Below are positions 23,774 to 31,412 of a DNA stretch of 64,000 bases, in pieces. This stretch comes from Pseudomonas oryzihabitans (GTDB lineage Bacteria; Pseudomonadota; Gammaproteobacteria; Pseudomonadales; Pseudomonadaceae). The stretch is taken from positions 632,501-696,500 of the forward strand of contig NZ_CP102428.1 in the NCBI RefSeq assembly GCF_024652905.1, in the 5' to 3' direction. The position numbers and the translations under genes are program-made. Every line of letters starts with the position of its first letter. The first letter of the stretch is position 1. The notes below the pieces were generated by a model, which had not been told where the DNA came from, searched no databases, and was given only the letters and a program-made list of their open reading frames with translations.

Positions 23774-23792
23774 ACAACTTGTAACAAGTTGT
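23774..23792. promoter_or_regulatory. Perfect inverted repeat upstream of phosphatase-autotransporter gene
   Basis: ACAACTTG-TAA-CAAGTTGT is an 8-bp perfect inverted repeat with a 3-bp centre, ending 26 nt before the GTG start at 23819. It is placed where a repressor would overlap the promoter or 5' leader. The cognate regulator is unknown and is not encoded next door. Confidence 0.5.
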
Positions 23793-23818
23793 ATCAAAGA
23801 GGCTAAGGGGAAGAGTCG

Positions 23819-26800
23819 GTGAAACGTTCAGGCAATAAACCCGCGGTAATCACGGCCGTGTTCACGGCATCACTGCTGGCGGTGTCGGTGCAGGCCGCTA
23901 GCCGCTCGGGTAGCAATGCCACCAATGGGGTCGATCTGCTGTCGGGATACAATAAGCTCTGGACGCCGGGCGCTACCTGGAATACTGGATCCCCGACCGC
24001 CCTGGGCGCGCCCATCCTGCAGCGCAACGTGCAGTATGTGATCGATCTGTCCCACACCCGTACCCACGACCAGGAAGTGGCTGCCTATTACGACGACCGT
24101 CGTGACCAGAGCTACAGCCTGATCAGTGGCCTGGGTCCCTTGGCCGAGGCCTATCGAGTCGGCGCGGGAGCCTTCACCACCATTCCCCAATTCGACGCCT
24201 CGACCCAGACGGTCAAGTACGAAGACCAGGGCAATGGCTCGGGCGACATCCATTCGCGCCTGGGCAAGGTCGCCCAACTGGTCAAGGCGATTCGCGACGA
24301 CGCCTCCACCAGTTCGGCGAAGAACTTCTATCAGTATCCTCGGCCCTGGAGGCAGACCAGCGAAGACATCGTGGCGCCGTCCCTGCGTCCGGCGCGCAGC
24401 CAAACCCCCGCGAGCGATGGCGGCTTTCCCAGCGGCCATACCAATGCGGCCTATCTGGCCGGCATCGGCTACGGCTACGCCGTGCCCCAGCGCCTGGGAG
24501 AGGAACTCTTCCGCGCCTCTGAGCTGGGCAACAATCGCATCGTCGCCGGCATGCACTCGCCGCTGGACGTGATCGGTGGGCGCATCACCGCTACCTATTT
24601 CGCCATCGACAACCTGGTCAACAACGTCCAGTTGCGCAGCGATGCCTTCGCCCAGGCCCAGGCCTACTTCGCTCAGCAGTGTGGCGGCGACATCAACAAC
24701 TGCGTGGCTCAAGTCGATCCGGCTACCGACCAGCAGTCGCAGCACGCGCGGGACCGGGCGCTGTACACCGCCCGCATGACCTACGGCTTCGCCCCCGTTG
24801 GCCCGACCAATCTGGCGCCGGTGGTACCGGTCAATGCCGAGGTGTTGCTGGAAACGCGCTTCCCTTATCTCAGCGCCAGCCAGCGCCGCGACATCCTGGC
24901 TAGCACCGAGTTGTCCTCGGGCTATGTGGTCATCGACGAATCCAACGGCTACGGTCGGCTCAACCTGATGGCTGCGGCCGATGGCTACGGCGCCTTTAAC
25001 GGCAACGTCAGCGTCAACATGGATGCGAGCCAGGGTGGCTTCAACGTCCTCGATGCCTGGCGCAACAACATCGGTGGCAGCGGCAGCCTGACCAAGAATG
25101 GCAGTGGCGAACTCACCCTCACTGGTCTCAACACCTACAGCGGTGGCACGCTGATCAATGGCGGTACCCTGCGTGGCCACGCCCAGGCCTTCGGCAGCGG
25201 CGACATCACCGACAACGCCACCCTGATACTGGAGCAGTCGGTCAACGACAGCCTAGCCAACAGACTGCATGGCACTGGCAGCCTGGTGAAGACCGGGGTC
25301 GGCTCCCTGAGCTTGACCGGCAACAGCGATTTCGCCGGTACCACGCGCATCGATCAGGGTCGCCTGGCCATCAATGGCAACCTCGGCAACTCGGCGGTCA
25401 CCGTCAATACCGGCGCCACCCTGGGCGGTACCGGCAGTCTGGCCAGTCTTCATGTGGCCCAGGGCGGCATTCTCGCCCCCGGCAACTCGGTAGGGCAACT
25501 CGACGTCAACGGCAATGCCACCCTCGACCAAGGCTCGATCTATCAGGTCGAGACCGATGCCAGCAACCGCGCCGATCGCCTGGTCGCCACGGGCAGCATC
25601 GCCGTCAACGGCGCCACCCTGGCACTGGTTTCCAGCCCCTACTGGCAGCCCTTGGGCAGCTATCAGCTACTCAGCGCCGGTAACCGCCTGAGCGGTCGCT
25701 TCGGGCAGATCCAATCCGATTTCGCCTTCCTCACCCCGACGCTGAGCTACAGCGCTAACCAGGCGATCCTAAGCCTGCCACGCAATGGCGTGGCCTTCGC
25801 CGACCTGGCCGATGGCCGCAATGCCCGGTCCGCTGCAGAGGGGCTGGATAAGGCCGGCGCCGGCAATGCGCTGTGGAATCAGGTCGTCGCGACCAATGCC
25901 ACTGGTGCTCGCTCGACCTTCCAGAGCCTGGGCAACGAACTACATGCCTCGACCAAGACGGTGCTGGTGGAGGACAGCCGCCTGGTACGCAACGCCATGG
26001 CCGAGCGTCTGCACGACGCCCAGGACGACGCTCCGTCCGGTTCCGGCATCCAGGGCTTGGCCGGCAGCCCCGAGCGCGGCTTGGTCTGGACCCAGGCGCT
26101 CGGTGCCTGGGGCCGCAACGACGGCAGTCACGACGCCAGCAGCCTGGACAGCCACAGCCATGGCTTGCTGATTGGCAGTGACATCCCGCTGGACAACGGC
26201 TGGCGCGTCGGGGGGCTGGTGGGCTTGGGTCATACCGATCTGGATCTGCGCGACGAATCCGGCTCGCTCGACAGCACCAACTACCACCTGGGGCTCTATG
26301 CCGGCCAGCATTGGGATGCCTTCAGTCTCAAGCTGGGCCTGGCCCACAGCTGGCATTCGGTGGCGGCGCAGCGCGACCTGGCGGTCCTCGGCAGCAACCA
26401 GCACCTGGCGCCGGACTATGACGCCGACACCACCCAGGCCTTCGGCGAACTGGCCTATCGAATCGACGCGGGCAGTCTGAACCTCTCGCCCTTCGCCAAC
26501 CTGGCCCAGGTGCACCTGCGGACCGACGGCTTCCACGAGCGCAGTGGTGCCTTGGCGCTGGACAATCCGCGGCAGAACGCCGACGTGACCTTCAGCACCC
26601 TCGGTCTGCGCCTGGCGAGCAAACCGCTAGGTGACTGGAAGGTGGTGCCGAGCGCCACCCTGGGCTGGCGCCATGCCTTTGGCGATACCACGCCCGAGCA
26701 CAAGACGGCCTTAGCCGGTGGGCCGGATTTCAGACTGGTGGGCGCGCCCATCGCGCGTGAGTCCGCCGTGATGCAGGGCGCGCTGGACATGGCGCTGAGC

Positions 26801-26893
26801 GAAACGGTGTCGCTAGGCCTGGGCTATGACGGGCAACTAAGTGGCCGGACCAAGGACCAGGACCTCAAGGCTCGACTCAGCTGGCGATTCTGA
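23819..26893 (+). CDS. PAP2-type acid phosphatase passenger fused to autotransporter beta-barrel
   Basis: 1024 aa, GTG start with an AAGGGG ribosome site. A signal peptide (~1-27) ends near VQAAS. Residues ~60-270 contain the three PAP2 acid-phosphatase motifs: K168-NFYQY-R175-P, G-F-P-S-G-H207, and N-N-R-IVAGM-H-SPL-D. Residues ~390-560 contain passenger beta-helix repeats such as GGTLINGGTLRGHAQAFGSG. The C-terminal ~270 residues, from about 750 to the final RF, form a type V autotransporter barrel ending in Phe as expected. The enzyme would dephosphorylate extracellular phosphoesters at the cell surface or after release. A 19-bp palindrome precedes the gene. Substrate and cleavage are unknown. 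Confidence 0.92.
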   Translation: MKRSGNKPAVITAVFTASLLAVSVQAASRSGSNATNGVDLLSGYNKLWTPGATWNTGSPTALGAPILQRNVQYVIDLSHTRTHDQEVAAYYDDRRDQSYSLISGLGPLAEAYRVGAGAFTTIPQFDASTQTVKYEDQGNGSGDIHSRLGKVAQLVKAIRDDASTSSAKNFYQYPRPWRQTSEDIVAPSLRPARSQTPASDGGFPSGHTNAAYLAGIGYGYAVPQRLGEELFRASELGNNRIVAGMHSPLDVIGGRITATYFAIDNLVNNVQLRSDAFAQAQAYFAQQCGGDINNCVAQVDPATDQQSQHARDRALYTARMTYGFAPVGPTNLAPVVPVNAEVLLETRFPYLSASQRRDILASTELSSGYVVIDESNGYGRLNLMAAADGYGAFNGNVSVNMDASQGGFNVLDAWRNNIGGSGSLTKNGSGELTLTGLNTYSGGTLINGGTLRGHAQAFGSGDITDNATLILEQSVNDSLANRLHGTGSLVKTGVGSLSLTGNSDFAGTTRIDQGRLAINGNLGNSAVTVNTGATLGGTGSLASLHVAQGGILAPGNSVGQLDVNGNATLDQGSIYQVETDASNRADRLVATGSIAVNGATLALVSSPYWQPLGSYQLLSAGNRLSGRFGQIQSDFAFLTPTLSYSANQAILSLPRNGVAFADLADGRNARSAAEGLDKAGAGNALWNQVVATNATGARSTFQSLGNELHASTKTVLVEDSRLVRNAMAERLHDAQDDAPSGSGIQGLAGSPERGLVWTQALGAWGRNDGSHDASSLDSHSHGLLIGSDIPLDNGWRVGGLVGLGHTDLDLRDESGSLDSTNYHLGLYAGQHWDAFSLKLGLAHSWHSVAAQRDLAVLGSNQHLAPDYDADTTQAFGELAYRIDAGSLNLSPFANLAQVHLRTDGFHERSGALALDNPRQNADVTFSTLGLRLASKPLGDWKVVPSATLGWRHAFGDTTPEHKTALAGGPDFRLVGAPIARESAVMQGALDMALSETVSLGLGYDGQLSGRTKDQDLKARLSWRF

Positions 26894-26984
26894 ACGGGGC
26901 GCGCCAAGTGCCGGAACGGGCAGGGCGCGCAGTTAAGCGCGAGGCGAGGCCGCCGAAGAAGGACGACCCCGCTGCGGCCAGGGG

Positions 26985-27905
26985 CTAGAAAGACGCCAGG
27001 TTGTCCGGGGTGATCAGCTGGAAGGGCACCTGGGTGAGCGTGTTGCTGGTGGAGCCATTGGCCAGGCGCAGCGCCATGTCCACCGCGCCTTCGCCCTGGC
27101 CCTTGGCATCCTGCAGGACGCTGACCGCCAGCTTGCCCGCGCGCATTTCCTGCAACCCGTCGGGGGTGCCGTCGATGCCGCCCACCAGGTATTGCGCCAG
27201 CGGCTTGCCGGCCTTTTCCAGCCCCCGGATCGCACCGATGGCCATCTCGTCGTTGTTGGCGGCGACGATGTCGAAGGCCACGCCCTTGTTGACCCACTGC
27301 ATGACCAGATTGGTAGCCTCGCTGCGCTGCCAGTTGGCCGAGGCCTTAACCACGACCTGCATGTCCGGGTAATTGGCCACCACCTTCTCGACGCTTTCGG
27401 TACGCAGCTTGGTCGCCGGGTGGTGCGATTCACCCATCAGGATTGCCACCTTGCCCTTGTAGCCGGCGCGGCGTGCCAGCTCCTCCATCTGCATCGTCGC
27501 GGCTTCCACCTCGTCCGAACCGACGAAGCCCGCATAGGCCGGCAACGGCGAGACATTGGGGCGATAGTTGATGAACACCAGCGGCACCTTGCTGCTCATC
27601 GCCAGGGACAGCATCTCCTGGGTGTTGCTGTCATCGATGAGATTGACGATGACCGCATCGACCCGGGCGGCGATCAGGTTGCGGTACTGGCGTAGCTGCA
27701 AGGCGCTGTCGCTACTGGCGTTTTCCAGGAACAGATCGGCGTCCAGGGTACGGGCGCGTTCCTCGACATTATTGATCAGCGCGGTACGGAAGTTGTCGCG
27801 CTTGGAGGTCAGGACGCCGATCAGCGGGGCACTGGCCTGGGCAACATTGACGCAGGTGGCGGCCAGCATGAAACCGGCGAGGAGACGAAGCGTTGGCTTG
27901 AACAT
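26985..27905 (-). CDS. Periplasmic sugar-type substrate-binding protein (RbsB-like, Peripla_BP_4)
   Basis: 306 aa from MFKPTLRLLAGFMLAATCVN; the 93 upstream in-frame codons overlap the chemoreceptor gene and are rejected. The signal peptide ends near AQASA. The body has the type I periplasmic-binding-protein pattern: IGVLTSKRDNFRTALINNVE, DAVIVNLIDDSNTQEMLSLA, VPLVFINYRP, YAGFVGSDEVEAA, FDIVAANNDEMAIGAIRGLE, and YLVGGIDGTPDGLQEM. It resembles ribose or AI-2-type binding proteins. No ABC permease or ATPase is adjacent; instead it follows a chemoreceptor gene by 14 nt, so it probably delivers its ligand to that receptor for taxis rather than transport. Confidence 0.9.
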   Translation of the reverse strand: MFKPTLRLLAGFMLAATCVNVAQASAPLIGVLTSKRDNFRTALINNVEERARTLDADLFLENASSDSALQLRQYRNLIAARVDAVIVNLIDDSNTQEMLSLAMSSKVPLVFINYRPNVSPLPAYAGFVGSDEVEAATMQMEELARRAGYKGKVAILMGESHHPATKLRTESVEKVVANYPDMQVVVKASANWQRSEATNLVMQWVNKGVAFDIVAANNDEMAIGAIRGLEKAGKPLAQYLVGGIDGTPDGLQEMRAGKLAVSVLQDAKGQGEGAVDMALRLANGSTSNTLTQVPFQLITPDNLASF

Positions 27906-27919
27906 GAGTCGATCCCCGA

Positions 27920-29905
27920 TCAGACACTGAAACGTTGCAGCAGCTCGCGCTGCCGGCTGGCCATGAGCGAAAGGTCCTCGCTGCTGTGCGCGGCACGCTC
28001 GGCGCCTTCTGCAGCCCGGAGCGCGGCGTCGTTGATCTGCACCATCATGCGGCTGGTTTGCTGCACGGTGACGCTCTGCTCTTCGGTCGCGGCGGCGATC
28101 TGGGTGTTCATCTCGCGGATGGTGCCGACCGCCTGGCTCATGTTCTGCAGGGCTTCGCGGGTGGAGGAGGCCAGTTGCACGCACTCCCCGGACTGGGCGC
28201 GACTCACCCCCATGATGTCCACTACCGAGTGGATCTTCTGCTGCATCTGTTCGATCTGCTGCTGGATCTCGCTGGTGGAGCTCTGGGTGCGACTGGCGAG
28301 GGAGCGTACCTCGTCGGCGACCACGGCGAAGCCGCGCCCCTGTTCACCGGCGCGAGCGGCTTCGATGGCGGCATTGAGCGCCAGCAGGTTGGTCTGCTCG
28401 GCGATATTGCGGATGGCATCGACGATGCCGTCGATGCTCTGGCCATAGCCCTGCAGTTCATCGGTGGCCTGGGCGGCGACCTGGATCTGCTGGGCCTGGC
28501 GCTGGATGCTGTCGATGGTCTCGGCGACGGTGATGCCGGTCGCGGTGCTCAGCTCGAAGGTGTGGTCCACGGCATCCTTGGTGTCGAGCGCGTGCTGGGC
28601 TACCTCGGCCACGGTGCTTTCCATCTGGGTCATCGCCGAGGCGGCGGACCCGAGGCGTTCGGTCTGCTCCTCCACGGCGCGGGTGGTGCTGGCGCTGATG
28701 TCGGCATTGGCCTGGGCGGTACGACGGAGGTCGTCGGCTGACTGGGTAAGGGTGGTCACCGTGGTTTGCAGCGAGCGGATCAGTTCGTTGAGATAGCCGC
28801 CCAGCTCGCTGAATTCGTCTTTGCGACTCACATCGAACTGGACCCGCAGATCGCCAGCCGTGACCTGGCACAGCGATTCGCGGAACGCCTGCAGCGGACG
28901 CCGCAGGCCGCGCGCGACCCACAGGCCGATGAGCACGGCGGCGCAGATCGCCAGCAGGGCGACGATGAAGAGTACCTGGCGACTGGTGGCCACGCTGGCA
29001 TCGGTATCGTTCTTGGCTTGCTGCGCCACGGCGACGGCCCCGCCGCTGAGGGTGCGCAGGGCATCCAGGGTCGCCTGCAGCGCCGTGCTGGTACGCTGGC
29101 GTTGGTCGTCGAACTGGGCTTCGGCCGCAGCCTGCCGCTCGTAGGCCAGGCGCAGCCCATCGGGCGCGGTCATCTCGTGCAGCAGGCGCGTGACCATCAC
29201 GCCCACGATACGCGCGTTGCGCTCGTCGAGGGCGGCCAGATCGCGCAGCCGGTCGGTGATGACATCCTGCTGCTGGTTGAGCGCCATGGCCAGGCTCGAC
29301 AGATCCACGCGTGCCGCCTGGGCGGCGAAGGCGGCGTAGGTCTTGTCCGTTTCGATCAGCAGCAACTGGGCGGCGCGGACCGCCGAAGTGGCGCCTTCCG
29401 CCTTCCGTTGTGCGCTGTAGGCCTGCAGGTAGCTGGACAGTCGATTGGCCTCGGGCGTGGCATAGCCCTGCAGGGTCCGGGTTTCACGGCGCACGGTGAC
29501 CAGCTGGCGGTAGCTGTCGATGAGGATTTTCGCCTGCTGGCCGTAGGCATTGCCCAGTTTCTGCTCTTGATCGAGTGCCTGGACCAGTTGCTCGTGGTCG
29601 CGCAACAGCGCCGGCAGGCGCTGGTGCAGCTGCAGGTAGTTGGCGAATTGCTGGTGGAATTGTTGTTCGCGCGTGGCGATCTGGGCGGTATCGGACTCGG
29701 CCAGCAGACCGAGCAGGGCCTGGTTGGCGCTCAGCAGCTGCACGTTGATTTCGCCGACCGCCTGGCCGAGCGGGGCGGACTGCTCGGTGATGACCGTCAG
29801 CCGTTCATGGATGGACTGGGTACTGTTGAAGCTCACGGCGACGATGCCCAGCAGCAGAAACACCAGGAGAGCGATGCCGCCGACTACCCGTTGAAGAAGC
29901 GTCAT
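27920..29905 (-). CDS. Methyl-accepting chemotaxis protein paired with a periplasmic binding protein
   Basis: 661 aa. TM1 is ~10-30 ([20 protein letters not shown]) and TM2 ~308-330. The ~275-residue periplasmic part is helical with [20 protein letters not shown] and may be an HBM-like or four-helix sensor. A HAMP domain (~331-385) and the MA signalling domain follow, the hairpin containing [20 protein letters not shown] and [20 protein letters not shown]. The receptor gene is upstream in a two-gene operon with the binding protein, a layout like Trg/Tsr systems that sense ligand-loaded binding proteins. The ligand is unknown. Confidence 0.94.
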   Translation of the reverse strand: MTLLQRVVGGIALLVFLLLGIVAVSFNSTQSIHERLTVITEQSAPLGQAVGEINVQLLSANQALLGLLAESDTAQIATREQQFHQQFANYLQLHQRLPALLRDHEQLVQALDQEQKLGNAYGQQAKILIDSYRQLVTVRRETRTLQGYATPEANRLSSYLQAYSAQRKAEGATSAVRAAQLLLIETDKTYAAFAAQAARVDLSSLAMALNQQQDVITDRLRDLAALDERNARIVGVMVTRLLHEMTAPDGLRLAYERQAAAEAQFDDQRQRTSTALQATLDALRTLSGGAVAVAQQAKNDTDASVATSRQVLFIVALLAICAAVLIGLWVARGLRRPLQAFRESLCQVTAGDLRVQFDVSRKDEFSELGGYLNELIRSLQTTVTTLTQSADDLRRTAQANADISASTTRAVEEQTERLGSAASAMTQMESTVAEVAQHALDTKDAVDHTFELSTATGITVAETIDSIQRQAQQIQVAAQATDELQGYGQSIDGIVDAIRNIAEQTNLLALNAAIEAARAGEQGRGFAVVADEVRSLASRTQSSTSEIQQQIEQMQQKIHSVVDIMGVSRAQSGECVQLASSTREALQNMSQAVGTIREMNTQIAAATEEQSVTVQQTSRMMVQINDAALRAAEGAERAAHSSEDLSLMASRQRELLQRFSV

Positions 29906-30276
29906 GGTTGTTCCCTGCTTTATTGGCGATGTTGAGGCAGGAGGCCAACGGCGGCAGACGTCATGGCGCGTCTCGATGCCTGTCCATGGCCAACAGCTCC
30001 GCAGCCTAGTCGTATCACCCGACCTTTCCGCATCGTCTGCGGACGTGCGGCCTTCGCCGGGCGACCAGCTGTTGTCGATAATGTTCAGATGCGCGCGCTA
30101 GAGCCTGGCGGTGCGGTCCAGGCGCTCGACGACTATCAGCTCGCTGGGCAGGCATGCGGGTTCCGCCACGCCCACCATGCGACGGACACCTCAGGTCGCA
30201 AAGCCGGTGCGGCGGGTCAGAAACCAACCCGTGCTTCTCCAGGTCTCTGAAAGGTCTCTTTTCACAGGAATACCCG
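29906..30276. other. Intergenic region between divergent chemoreceptor and lipoprotein genes
   Basis: No supported gene is present. Reading frames here are G/C-rich, lack homology-like patterns and have no ribosome site. The region should contain the divergent promoters of the chemoreceptor operon (minus strand) and the small lipoprotein gene (plus strand, with CAGGAA 10 nt before its ATG). Confidence 0.4.
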
Positions 30277-30558
30277 ATGTCGAAAGTTCTGCTGTGCTCC
30301 CTCGTACTGGCTACTGCCGCAACCCTGGCGGCGTGCGACAAGACTTCCGAAGACCATGCCCGGGAGGCTCAGGTCCATAGCCAGAAGGCCGAGGAAAAGG
30401 CTGCCGAAGGCAAGGTCGACCGGGCTGCCCAGGAGCAGACCAAGGCCCAGGAAGACCGTGCCCAGGCCAATGATGCCGCAGCCAGCGAAGGGCGCCACTC
30501 ACCTCCCGATTCCGCCGTGCCCGGCTACATCAAGACGCCCAGCAAGGAAAATCCCTGA
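30277..30558 (+). CDS. Small lipoprotein, Ala/Gln/Glu-rich helical
   Basis: 93 aa from MSKVLLCSLVLATAATLAAC, a signal peptide with lipobox LAAC (Cys20). The mature part is highly charged and helical (HAREAQVHSQKAEEKAAEGK, VDRAAQEQTKAQEDRAQAND), followed by a Pro-rich tail ending PGYIKTPSKENP. The composition recalls small envelope lipoproteins of the Lpp/OprI type, but no heptad Leu zipper is present. The ATG at 30154 in the same frame is rejected because it would bury the signal peptide. Stress-induced cell-envelope function is a guess. Confidence 0.72.
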   Translation: MSKVLLCSLVLATAATLAACDKTSEDHAREAQVHSQKAEEKAAEGKVDRAAQEQTKAQEDRAQANDAAASEGRHSPPDSAVPGYIKTPSKENP

Positions 30559-30860
30559 GTCTCGTCCTCGGTCCGCTGCCGGTTTCGGGCCGGTACAGCG
30601 GAGGGGAGGTGAGCGCGATACGGGCGGGCACAGCGGCTGCTGTCACTGATCGCGGGGGCCGCTCCTGGCGCCTCGCGAGTCGGAGTGCCCAGGGGATGAG
30701 GTAAGAAGGCCATGCCAAGGCTTCGCCCAGGCGCGCGACAACGTCCCTGGGCGAGCGGATGACCGCTATCGCCCAGGCGAGCAACGGCTGTTTACATCCG
30801 GGCCAGGAGGATTAGAGTAGGAAGCCACTTCGCCATCACTCGCCTCTCCCTGGAGCCGCC
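30559..30860. other. Intergenic region, no gene seen
   Basis: The stretch is GC-rich, with several C/G-rich repeats (GCCCAGG/CCTGGGCG near 30680-30780) that could form hairpins, possibly a terminator for the lipoprotein gene. The promoter and ribosome site (CTGGAGCC) for the following small membrane protein are at its right end. Confidence 0.35.
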
Positions 30861-31124
30861 ATGAGCCCTTCGCGACCGATCCACTGGTATCGTACCCGCA
30901 GCACGCTCGAACTCGTCGTCCTGGGGCTGGGCGTCATCGCTCTGGTGGTTGCGCTCGATCAGGGGCTGCGCAACTCGCCTTCCGAACACCTCGCCGACTA
31001 TCACGCCTGCAAGGGCGATGGTGGTCTGGCACGCATGAATGCCATCGGTGAGATCGTTTGCCGGCTGCCCAGCCCGGTGATCGGTCAGGTGGCGGCCAAG
31101 ACCCCCGCGGTATCCGGTCTCTAA
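30861..31124 (+). CDS. Small single-span membrane protein
   Basis: 87 aa with GGAG 8 nt before the ATG. Residues ~15-35 (LELVVLGLGVIALVVALDQG) form one transmembrane helix preceded by a basic segment, giving an N-in orientation. The exterior part has two Cys (YHACKGDG and EIVCRLPS) that may form a disulphide. No family is recognised. It precedes the siderophore receptor by ~290 nt and has its own upstream spacing, so it is probably independent of the Fur-controlled unit. Confidence 0.6.
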   Translation: MSPSRPIHWYRTRSTLELVVLGLGVIALVVALDQGLRNSPSEHLADYHACKGDGGLARMNAIGEIVCRLPSPVIGQVAAKTPAVSGL

Positions 31125-31304
31125 CGACTTCGCCGGCTTCTCTGGGGCCTGCTCAAGCCAGGCCTGATTCCCCTCCGGTCGGACCGTGCACGTCCGACCG
31201 CGGCTTTCTCCCTCCTTTCTTCTCCATTGCGCCTGCAGTACCAGGCGTGGATCACGGCTGCCTGTTCGCCGCAATGCAAACAGCTATTACTTAACGTAAC
31301 ATTT

Positions 31305-31323
31305 GATAATGAGAGTTTTTATC
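31305..31323 (+). promoter_or_regulatory. Fur box upstream of TonB-dependent siderophore receptor
   Basis: GATAATGAGAGTTTTTATC matches 15 of 19 positions of the Fur consensus GATAATGATAATCATTATC. It lies 89 nt before the receptor ATG in an AT-rich island within GC-rich DNA, and probably represses the receptor-fes-mbtH-entF unit when iron is plentiful. Confidence 0.8.
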
Positions 31324-31412
31324 ATTTAAAGTGCTGGCCCTCGCGCGATGCCGCGAAGAGCAGCCTTCAAGTGCACGGCGTCGGCTGCAACGCCACGGTC
31401 ACAAGGATCACC

